A stretch of DNA of 41,174 bases from an uncultured Collinsella sp. GTDB taxonomy: Bacteria; Actinomycetota; Coriobacteriia; Coriobacteriales; Coriobacteriaceae. Where the stretch lies: positions 1 to 41,174 of the forward strand of contig CABRIC010000012.1 in assembly GCA_902470905.1 (NCBI GenBank), given 5' to 3'. Below the pieces are notes generated by a model. The model did no database searches. It worked only from the letters and a program-made list of their open reading frames with translations, and had not been told where the DNA came from. Every line of letters starts with the position of its first letter. Within the stretch, counting starts at the first letter, position 1. The translations under genes and the position numbers were made by a program. This document shows, piece after piece, positions 1 to 6,427 of the stretch.

Positions 1-867
1 GCTTCGCTCACCTGCGCGCTCAACGCCGTTACGAATCCGGGCGACGAGGTTATTGTTATCGCCCCGTACTTTCCGGAGTATCGCGTTTGGATTGAGAAGG
101 CCGGCTGCACGTGTGTCGAGGCGCTTGCCAACGAGGACACATTCCAGCTGAGCGTGGATAACGTATTCAAGGCGATCACCGACAAGACGGCAGCCGTCAT
201 TATCGACTCGCCCAACAACCCGACCGGTGCCGTATATACGCGCGACACGCTGACGCGACTGGCCAATGTTCTGCGCGAGGCCAACGCTCAGCGCGATCCC
301 GAGAATCCGATTATGCTCATCTCGGATGAGCCGTACCGCGAGATCGTGTACGGTGCCGAGGTGCCTTGGGTGCCCTCGATCTACGAGCACACCATCGTGT
401 GCTACTCGTATTCCAAGTCGCTGTCGCTGCCGGGTGAGCGCGTGGGGTGGATCTTGGTTCCCAACACCAATCCGCAGGCTGCCCGTCTGATGCCGGCCGT
501 TGCCGGTGCCGCCCGTACGCTGGGCTTCGTGTGCGCGCCGGCGCTCTTTCAGCGCGTAATTATCGACTGCATCGATGAGCCGAGTGACGTTGAGGCCTAT
601 GCACGCAACCGCACCGCGCTTACCGACGCACTAGCGGAGTATGGCTACACCTATGTTGAGCCGGATGGCGCGTTCTACCTATGGGTGAAAGCATTGGAGC
701 CCGATGCGAATGCGTTTTGCGAGCGCGCAAAGAAGTATGAGTTGCTTGCGGTTCCCTCGGACAGCTTTGGTATGCCGGGTTGGTTCCGCCTGGGCTATTG
801 CGTGAGCTACGAAACGATTGTCAATTCGCTACCCGCTTGGAAACAGTTGGCGGACGAGTATCGTTAA
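1..867 (+). CDS. PLP-dependent class I/II aminotransferase (5' truncated)
   Basis: The reading frame is open from base 1 and stops with TAA at 865-867, giving 288 residues of C-terminal sequence; the true start lies outside the window. Fold-type I aminotransferase motifs are present: a SPNNPTG segment that contacts PLP/substrate carboxylate, followed by YSKSLSLPGERVGW, whose SK lysine (codon 415-417) is the predicted Schiff-base residue. This is the aspartate/aromatic aminotransferase (AspC/PatA-like) architecture. Such enzymes move an amino group between an amino acid and a 2-oxo acid in the cytosol; substrate cannot be read from the fragment. A GTG at 154 could open a shorter frame, but homologous sequence continues upstream of it, so it is not the start. 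Confidence 0.88.
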   Translation, partial: ASLTCALNAVTNPGDEVIVIAPYFPEYRVWIEKAGCTCVEALANEDTFQLSVDNVFKAITDKTAAVIIDSPNNPTGAVYTRDTLTRLANVLREANAQRDPENPIMLISDEPYREIVYGAEVPWVPSIYEHTIVCYSYSKSLSLPGERVGWILVPNTNPQAARLMPAVAGAARTLGFVCAPALFQRVIIDCIDEPSDVEAYARNRTALTDALAEYGYTYVEPDGAFYLWVKALEPDANAFCERAKKYELLAVPSDSFGMPGWFRLGYCVSYETIVNSLPAWKQLADEYR

Positions 868-901
868 AAGTAAAGCGCTCTGCCTACAATGTTTTACGTG
901 A

Positions 902-932
902 AACGGGGTTTGGTGTTAAGCCGGACCCCGTT
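902..932. terminator. hairpin downstream of aminotransferase
   Basis: AACGGGGT (902-909) pairs with ACCCCGTT (925-932) across a 15-base loop, 35 bases after the aminotransferase stop. The downstream T-run is weak, so termination is only plausible. Confidence 0.4.
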
Positions 933-966
933 GTCATGGACGTTGTGTCTTTGGGATGGAGTGGTT

Positions 967-995
967 TTACGACTATCGAAGGCTATGCGTACAAT
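967..995 (+). promoter_or_regulatory. candidate promoter for the PHP phosphatase
   Basis: TTACGA (967-972) and TACAAT (990-995) are separated by 17 bases, about 38 bases before the start codon at 1033. The -10 is good and the -35 is mediocre. Confidence 0.4.
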
Positions 996-1032
996 GAATA
1001 TAAGCGACGGCCGTGCCAGATAAGGAGACCTG

Positions 1033-1854
1033 ATGCCCTACCTGCTTTCTTGTGACATTCATACCCATACGATGTTCTCTGCGCATGCATATTCGACCAT
1101 TGAGGAGAATGTGTACTGGGCGGCAGAGCGTGGTCTGCAGGTGCTCGGATCTGCCGACCATTTGAGCTCTATGGTTACGGCTTGCCCCAATGATCTGCGC
1201 AGTTACCAGTTCTTTATCAACCAGGATATCTGGCCGCGCATTTGGAGCGGCGTGCTGGTGCTGCGTGGTGCCGAGGCCGATATCGTTTCGCTGGACGGAA
1301 GCCTGTTTGGCGAGGACACTCCTGTCACGCTCGATATTGCCGGCGATTCGTACAGCCGTCAGCATTCGCTGTTCGATTTGGTTACGCGTAATTTGGATTA
1401 TTTGGTTGCGAGCGTGCATAATCCGCAGATTGCTGAGGGCGCGACGCTGGCCCAGACGACCGAGATGTATATCAATGCCCTGGAGCACCCCAAGGTGTTC
1501 ATGCTGGGTCACACGGGGCGTTCGGGCGTGCCGTTCGATATCGACGAGGTGCTGTTGGCAGCTAAGGCCAAGCACAAGATTATCGAGATCAACAACCATA
1601 GTCTTGAACACGGTGTCGACACTGAGCATTGGGCCGTATGCCGCAAGATTGCCGAGCGCTGCGCCGAGCTGGGCGTGGGCATTGGCGTGTCGACCGATGC
1701 CCACATTGGCATGGCCATTGGCAAGCTCGATCACGCGCGCAAGATGCTCGACGAGATTCACTTCCCACTGGATTTGATCGTGACGCGCGACCGCGAGACG
1801 CTGCTGTGCGAGATGGCGGCAGCCGGCGTGTGCGATCTGCGCAATGGGATGTAG
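1033..1854 (+). CDS. PHP-domain phosphatase (YcdX-like)
   Basis: A 273-residue protein starting at ATG 1033 behind an AAGGAG ribosome binding site. The N-terminus carries the PHP metal-binding signature DIHTHTMFSAHA, with a second metal motif GSADH near residue 42. Further conserved His/Asp positions lie in the middle (VASVHN, LGHTGR, INNHS) and at the C-terminal end (STDAHIG). This layout matches the YcdX/HisJ-like PHP hydrolases, which use a trinuclear metal centre to cleave phosphate esters. The substrate is unknown; histidinol phosphatase is possible, but no his genes are nearby and the sequence looks closer to YcdX. It appears monocistronic, between its own promoter and a strong terminator. 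Confidence 0.85.
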   Translation: MPYLLSCDIHTHTMFSAHAYSTIEENVYWAAERGLQVLGSADHLSSMVTACPNDLRSYQFFINQDIWPRIWSGVLVLRGAEADIVSLDGSLFGEDTPVTLDIAGDSYSRQHSLFDLVTRNLDYLVASVHNPQIAEGATLAQTTEMYINALEHPKVFMLGHTGRSGVPFDIDEVLLAAKAKHKIIEINNHSLEHGVDTEHWAVCRKIAERCAELGVGIGVSTDAHIGMAIGKLDHARKMLDEIHFPLDLIVTRDRETLLCEMAAAGVCDLRNGM

Positions 1855-1874
1855 CGGAGTTTATAAACCAAGCG

Positions 1875-1908
1875 AAGGGGGCGGCCCAGGCGGGTCGCCC
1901 CCTTTCTT
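1875..1908. terminator. intrinsic terminator, possibly bidirectional
   Basis: A GC-rich stem (GGGGGCG...CGCCCCC) flanked by A and T runs lies between convergent genes, 20 bases after the phosphatase stop and 25 bases past the methyltransferase stop. Confidence 0.8.
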
Positions 1909-1932
1909 GTCCCAAAAATCTACTGAGGTTGG

Positions 1933-3381
1933 TTAGCGGCGTTCGAGGACCGCTACGGTTTCGGTGTGGTCGGTGTGAGGGAACATGTCGACTGGCGTGA
2001 TCTTGAGCAGGCGATAGCCTCCGTCGAGGAGCTGGTGCAGGTCGCGCTCTTGGGTCACGGGGTTGCAGCTGATATAGGTGATGCGGCGCGGCTTAAGTGC
2101 GCAGGCAGCTTCGAGGAACTCGGGCGTGGAGCCGGCGCGCGGCGGGTCGATGGAAAGAACGTCGACGCGTTCGTTGTTGTCGGCGGCATCCAGGATGTAG
2201 TCGGTGGCGTCGTCGGCCATAAACCAAGCGCTGCGGGTGAGGCCGTTGAGCTCGGCATTGCGACGTGCGTCGGCAATGCCCGCCGGGTTGCGCTCAACGC
2301 CGAGCAGCATAATGCCGATACCCTTGTTCTGGGCATCTTTAGCTGCGCAAAGACCGATGGTACCGCTGCCACAGTAGGCATCCATGAGCACATCGCCCTG
2401 GTGCAAATCCATGCCGTCGATAGCGAGCTGATAGAGCAGCTCGGTCTGTTGCGGGTTGGTCTGATAAAACGCGGTGGGGGAGATGTCGAATTCGCAGCCG
2501 AGCAGCTGGTCGCGCATGCATTCGGCGCCATACACGATGCGGGTTTCCTCGCCGAGGATGGCGTTGCCGGGGCGTCCGTTGATGTTTTGGGCGACGGTGA
2601 CGATGCGCGGATCGAGTGCGGCGACAGCCTCAAAGAACTCCTGCGCATGCGGCAAGTCGCGCTGAGCGGTCACGAGCGTGACCATGACCTGGTCGGTACG
2701 CCAACCGCAGCGGACGACGGCATAGCGAAGCAAACCAAGATGCTTGTCCTCATTAAAGGCGGGAATATGCAGCCGCTCAGCTTCGCGTGCGATGCCGTTG
2801 AGAATCTGACGGGCGCCCGGTGCCTCGACGGGGCATTCGGGTACGGCAACGATCTTGTGCGTGCCGCGCTCAAAGAAACCGCAACGGACAGCGCCCTCCT
2901 TACCGGGAGCAAAGGGAGTGGCGGCCTTATGGCGAAAACCGCGCGGCGCAGGATATTTGCCCGGGTCGCCCAGGGTGACACCCATGCCACGAATAGGATC
3001 TACAGCAATGCCCTCACGCTCACAAAGCGAAGCAAAAAGCTCCTCCATAGCAGCCTGCTTAGCTGCCAACTGCTTTTTATAAGGACGATTGAGCGCCGTG
3101 CATCCGCCACAAGCTCTCATGATGGAACAGGAAGACTTGGGATCCACAGCCTCACGCGCAGACGGAACCGGATTCTTATACGGGCGCTTGGAGCGAGTCT
3201 GAGATGCCTTATCCTCGCTCCGACGAGAGCCGGGACGCTTGGCCTTAGCCTTGCCCTTAGCCGACTTACCCTTCGCATTCAGAGACGACTTGGATTTCTT
3301 AGAAGATTTTTTCTCCCCCGACCCCTCAGCCGCCTCGATCAAAGCACGACGAGCCTTACGCTCCGCACGAGATTCTGCCAT
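1933..3381 (-). CDS. rlmD: Fe-S class I SAM-dependent RNA uridine-C5 methyltransferase (RlmD/TrmA family)
   Basis: 482 residues. Family members methylate C5 of a uridine, in 23S rRNA (U1939 for RlmD, U747 for RlmC) or tRNA T54 (TrmA type); the specificity cannot be fixed here. Four cysteines fit the RlmD-type 4Fe-4S site: C85, C91 and C94 in CSIMRACGGC, and C183 in VPECPV. The SAM motif DAYCGSGTIG is at 335-344, SIDPPRAG near 410, the catalytic Cys439 in YISCNP, and the general-base Glu474 in HTETVAVLE. The first ~75 residues are an unusual Lys/Arg/Ser-rich tail where many relatives have a TRAM domain; it may help bind RNA. It is convergent with the PHP gene and appears monocistronic. Confidence 0.85.
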   Translation of the reverse strand: MAESRAERKARRALIEAAEGSGEKKSSKKSKSSLNAKGKSAKGKAKAKRPGSRRSEDKASQTRSKRPYKNPVPSAREAVDPKSSCSIMRACGGCTALNRPYKKQLAAKQAAMEELFASLCEREGIAVDPIRGMGVTLGDPGKYPAPRGFRHKAATPFAPGKEGAVRCGFFERGTHKIVAVPECPVEAPGARQILNGIAREAERLHIPAFNEDKHLGLLRYAVVRCGWRTDQVMVTLVTAQRDLPHAQEFFEAVAALDPRIVTVAQNINGRPGNAILGEETRIVYGAECMRDQLLGCEFDISPTAFYQTNPQQTELLYQLAIDGMDLHQGDVLMDAYCGSGTIGLCAAKDAQNKGIGIMLLGVERNPAGIADARRNAELNGLTRSAWFMADDATDYILDAADNNERVDVLSIDPPRAGSTPEFLEAACALKPRRITYISCNPVTQERDLHQLLDGGYRLLKITPVDMFPHTDHTETVAVLERR

Positions 3382-3488
3382 GAATTAACCCCACTAATTT
3401 ACAAATTGAAATCTGAAAGCATTGTACCGTGCCAAGCTAGCGGACGATATGCAAGCGCCCACTTCATGTCAGTGATAAACCCAACGAC

Positions 3489-3629
3489 GTTTGCCCGCCG
3501 GGTGCCGGGGCAGGGGTTAAGTTTGTCGCGAGTTCCGCACGAACAGGAGAGCACTTAATGTGCTCTCCGTCGTGAGCAGGACTGTAGAGCAGCAAACTTA
3601 ACCCCTGCCCCGGCACCCGGCGGGCAAAC
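3489..3629. repeat. long hairpin element with conserved core (copy A)
   Basis: Perfect 37-base arms (3489-3525 and 3593-3629) enclose a 67-base core. The core holds its own 9-bp hairpin (3546-3554 with 3560-3568, loop TTAAT) and ends with GCAGGACTGTAGAGCAG. The same core recurs in reverse orientation at 40891-40959 with quite different outer arms. It lies between the divergently transcribed methyltransferase and amino-acid ABC transporter genes. Confidence 0.9.
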
Positions 3630-3635
3630 CCTCCC

Positions 3636-3664
3636 TTGTACTCCATCTCACTAAAGTGTATGAT
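3636..3664 (+). promoter_or_regulatory. promoter of the amino-acid ABC importer with operator in the spacer
   Basis: TTGTAC (3636-3641), a 17-base spacer and TATGAT (3659-3664) form a good sigma-70-type promoter. The palindrome CACTAAAGTG (3649-3658) lies inside the spacer, a classic position for repression. Confidence 0.7.
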
Positions 3665-3682
3665 TCTGGACGTTACACGACT

Positions 3683-3702
3683 CACTTTACTTAACTAAAG
3701 TG
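3683..3702. promoter_or_regulatory. operator-like palindrome upstream of the ABC importer
   Basis: CACTTTA (3683-3689) and TAAAGTG (3696-3702) form a perfect inverted repeat with a 6-base centre, about 20 bases downstream of the predicted promoter. The string ACTTTACTTAACTAAAG is nearly repeated ahead of ilvE (28923-28939). Confidence 0.6.
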
Positions 3703-3720
3703 CCATCAAGGGGGGATACC

Positions 3721-4581
3721 ATGAACACCGATATGTCTCGTCGTCAGTTTGTTGGTCTAGCCGGCTCGCTCGCTACGGTGCTTGGCCTTGGTCTTGTCGG
3801 TTGCGGCGGTGGTGCCGGCAAGGGCTCCGCTGCTGGCTCTGCCGCGGCCAAGGATGTGAAGGGCGCTGCGGAGTCCAAGAAGCTCGTGGTGGGCTTTGAT
3901 AAGTCCTATCCTCCGTACGGCTTTGTGGGCGACGATGGCGAGTACACCGGCTTTGATCTCGATCTGGCCAAGGCTGTTGCCGATAAGCAGGGCTGGGAGG
4001 TCAAATACGAGGCCATCGACTGGGATGCCAAGGATACGCTGCTTAACTCGGGCGCCATCAACTGCATCTGGAATGGCTTTACCATGGAGGGCCGTGAGGA
4101 CGACTACACGTTCTCCGAGCCGTACATGCTCAACGAGCAGGTGCTGGTGGTAAAGAAGGATGCAGGCATCAAGAGCTGGGACGATCTTGCCGGCAAGACC
4201 GTGATTACCCAGACCGATTCCGCTGCGCAGGATGTGCTCGAGGGTGACCAGAAGGATCTGGCGGCGACGTTTGCCACGCTCGACACCATCGGTGAGTACA
4301 ACACGGCGTTTATGCAGCTCGAGAGCGGCGCGGTCGATGCCGTGGCTTGCGACCTTTCGATTGCCCAGTATCAGCTTGCCGCCAAGCCCGATGCTTATAC
4401 GCAGCTTGATGAGCCGCTGTCCAGCGAGCACTACGCCGTCGGCTTTAAGAAGGGCGACACCAAGTCGGCCGACGCCGTGACCGAGTCGCTCAAGGCACTC
4501 TACGATTACGGTACGGTTAAGGATCTCTGCGACAAGTATTCAAGCTACGGTCTATCCTTCGACAACTGGGTTTTGAAATAG
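3721..4581 (+). CDS. amino-acid ABC transporter substrate-binding lipoprotein
   Basis: 286 residues from ATG 3721, chosen because AAGGGGGG lies 7 bases upstream; an in-frame ATG at 3700 lacks a site. The N-terminus has a twin-arginine motif (SRRQFVG), a hydrophobic stretch, and a lipobox ending in LVGC, so it is probably exported by Tat and lipid-anchored outside the membrane. A Gly/Ser/Ala linker follows, then a family-3 solute-binding domain (VVGFDKSYPPYGF, FDLDLAKAVADK, WNGFTMEGRE). The family binds polar amino acids such as glutamine, glutamate, arginine or cystine; ligand identity is not evident. It is first in an operon with a permease and an ATPase. Confidence 0.9.
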   Translation: MNTDMSRRQFVGLAGSLATVLGLGLVGCGGGAGKGSAAGSAAAKDVKGAAESKKLVVGFDKSYPPYGFVGDDGEYTGFDLDLAKAVADKQGWEVKYEAIDWDAKDTLLNSGAINCIWNGFTMEGREDDYTFSEPYMLNEQVLVVKKDAGIKSWDDLAGKTVITQTDSAAQDVLEGDQKDLAATFATLDTIGEYNTAFMQLESGAVDAVACDLSIAQYQLAAKPDAYTQLDEPLSSEHYAVGFKKGDTKSADAVTESLKALYDYGTVKDLCDKYSSYGLSFDNWVLK

Positions 4582-4683
4582 CCACAGCACCCAACCTTGC
4601 GGCTCCAACCCTCCTCGCGTACCAAAGTACGCTTCGTCGGGCTTGTCGCTCGCAATCTTGGGCACTGTGCCTATTTCAATTAA
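4571..4683. repeat. imperfect long hairpin overlapping the 3' end of the binding-protein gene
   Basis: TTGAAATAG..CACAG..CCCAA (from 4571) is the imperfect complement of the sequence ending near 4683. A nested stem GCGTAC/GTACGC sits around 4617-4632. The left arm includes the stop codon at 4579-4581. It separates the binding-protein gene from the permease and could attenuate transcription so that binding protein exceeds membrane components. Confidence 0.7.
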
Positions 4684-4719
4684 CACCTGCTGTTCTGTTA
4701 CTGTGAAAGAGAGCTTGGG

Positions 4720-5373
4720 TTGTCTATTCAGGTCATGATGCAGATGCTTGGCCAGGGATTCTTGGTCAGTTTGCAGTTGTTTGTGCTGACACTGCTGGGG
4801 TCGATTCCGCTGGGAATCCCCGTGGCGTTTATGCGCATGAGCAAAATCGCGCCGCTTCGCTGGATTGCGCGCATCTACATTTCGGTCATGCGCGGTACGC
4901 CGCTCATGCTGCAGATGTTTGCCATCTACTTTGCCCCGTACTACGTGTTTGGCATTTCGCTCACGCCCGATTCCAAGTGGACGGCGTGCGTCGTGGCGTT
5001 CATCATCAACTACGCCGGTTACTTTGCCGAGATCTATCGCTCGGGCTTGCAGTCCATTCCGCGCGGTCAATACGAGGCTGCCGAGGTGCTGGGCTATTCG
5101 CGCGTGCAGACGTTTCTGTATATCGTGATGCCGCAGGTCGCCAAGCGTATTCTGCCGGCGATGGGCAACGAGATCATCACGCTGGTCAAGGACACGTCGC
5201 TGGCGTTTGCCATTGGCGTGGGTGAGATGTTCTCGACGGCCAAGGCGCTGGTCGCCTCGCAGGTGAGCATGGTGCCGTTTGCGATCGCGGCGCTGATTTA
5301 CTGGGTCTTTAATTTCGTCGTCGAGATGCTGCTGGGCGCCGCCGAGAAAACATTGGATTACTACCATGATTAA
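4720..5373 (+). CDS. amino-acid ABC transporter permease (HisM/GlnP type)
   Basis: 217 residues from TTG 4720, with AAAGAGAG 6 bases upstream; an in-frame ATG at 4735 is the alternative. Several hydrophobic segments are present, with the EAA-loop signature SGLQSIPRGQYEAAEVLGYS near residues 105-125 that docks on the ATPase. Length and motif match the polar amino-acid uptake family (His/Glu/Gln/Arg). It would form the membrane channel, probably as a homodimer because only one permease gene is present. The stop overlaps the ATPase start by 8 bases, so translation is likely coupled. Confidence 0.9.
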   Translation: MSIQVMMQMLGQGFLVSLQLFVLTLLGSIPLGIPVAFMRMSKIAPLRWIARIYISVMRGTPLMLQMFAIYFAPYYVFGISLTPDSKWTACVVAFIINYAGYFAEIYRSGLQSIPRGQYEAAEVLGYSRVQTFLYIVMPQVAKRILPAMGNEIITLVKDTSLAFAIGVGEMFSTAKALVASQVSMVPFAIAALIYWVFNFVVEMLLGAAEKTLDYYHD

Positions 5374-6130
5374 TTCGGTAATGAATATATCGAACGCGCG
5401 TAAGGCGTTTGGCGGCAATGAGGTGCTCAAGGATATCTCGCTTGAGGTGAAGCGTGGCGAGGTCGTGGCGATTATCGGGCCTTCGGGTGGCGGCAAGTCC
5501 ACGCTGCTGCGGTGTGCCACGCTGCTCGAGACACTCGACGGAGGCTCGCTCTCGTTTGGCGACCTTGCCGTTGCGACGGATGCGGGTTCGGGCGCGGTCT
5601 ATGCGAAGGGCGATGTGCCCAAGCAGGCGCGCTCGCGATTCGGCCTGGTGTTCCAAAATTACAACCTGTTCCCGCACTATACGGTGATGAAAAACATCAC
5701 CGATGCGCCGATTCGCGTGCTTAAGCGTCCGCGCGAGCAGGCGGAAGCCCGCGCTCACGAGCTGATTGCACAAATGGGGCTGACGGGCAACGAGAACAAG
5801 GTGCCGTGTGAGCTTTCGGGCGGTCAGCAACAGCGTGTGAGTATCGCCCGCGCCCTGGCGCTCGATCCGGAAATCTTATTCTTTGACGAGCCGACCTCGG
5901 CGCTCGATCCCGAGCTAACGGCCGAGGTGCTGCGTGTCATTAAAGACCTGGCGGCGCAGAATATGACGATGGTGATCGTGACCCATGCGATGCAGTTTGC
6001 GCGCGATGTTGCCGATCGCGTGGTCTTTATGGACGGAGGCCGCATTGTCGAGGAGGGCCCGGCCGAGCAGGTTATCGATCATCCGCGTGAGCAACGTACC
6101 CGTGAGTTCTTGAGTCGTATCGAGGGCTAA
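5366..6130 (+). CDS. amino-acid ABC transporter ATP-binding protein (GlnQ type)
   Basis: 254 residues. Walker A GPSGGGKST, Q-loop QNYNLFPHYTV, signature LSGGQQQR, Walker B ILFFDEPTSALDPE and the H-loop VTHAM are all intact, so it should be a working ATPase. The QNYNLFPHYTV and ALDPELTAEVL strings are typical of the GlnQ/HisP class. ATG 5366 overlaps the permease gene; ATG 5381 is an alternative start. It powers import with the two preceding gene products. Confidence 0.92.
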   Translation: MINSVMNISNARKAFGGNEVLKDISLEVKRGEVVAIIGPSGGGKSTLLRCATLLETLDGGSLSFGDLAVATDAGSGAVYAKGDVPKQARSRFGLVFQNYNLFPHYTVMKNITDAPIRVLKRPREQAEARAHELIAQMGLTGNENKVPCELSGGQQQRVSIARALALDPEILFFDEPTSALDPELTAEVLRVIKDLAAQNMTMVIVTHAMQFARDVADRVVFMDGGRIVEEGPAEQVIDHPREQRTREFLSRIEG

Positions 6131-6151
6131 GCTCAGCTATGTATTGAGAAG

Positions 6152-6190
6152 AAGCCGCCGCGGGTCTTATGGACTGCGGCGGCTTTTATT
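6152..6190 (+). terminator. intrinsic terminator of the ABC importer operon
   Basis: AAGCCGCCGC (6152-6161) pairs with GCGGCGGCTT (6176-6185), followed by a TTTATTT tract, 22 bases after the ATPase stop. Confidence 0.85.
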
Positions 6191-6427
6191 TGTATCGATG
6201 GGGTTTAATAATCGCCTGGCATACTTGCTCTGTCCTCTCGCCGCCTGTATTCATACGTGCGCCGAAAGGTATGCATGGACAGCCGCCCGTGAGGGTAGGG
6301 TGGTGGCATAGGACATTTGGAGGGTGAGTCGGCTCGGCTGCCGACCATGCTGCTCCCGGGATGGCACCGACCGCGAACTCTCCCCGTTGGCGTCGCGCAT
6401 TGCGCGCGGCCCTGCAAGGAGGTCATC
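6191..6427 (+). other. long untranslated region ahead of the EF-G-like gene
   Basis: About 240 bases separate the previous terminator from ATG 6428. The region is GC-rich with potential local stems (for example the GCGCGCATTGCGCGCG-like palindromic stretch near 6395-6410). No known riboswitch or ORF with a ribosome binding site was recognised. Confidence 0.35.

Noticed and set aside
1966..3558. Long open frame on the plus strand opposite the RNA methyltransferase gene
   Set aside because: It is antisense to a gene with complete catalytic motifs, lacks a ribosome binding site and recognisable domains, and is explained by high-GC codon bias.
6191..6427. Riboswitch or T-box ahead of the EF-G-like gene
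   Set aside because: No conserved riboswitch or T-box core could be recognised by eye; only generic GC-rich stems are present.
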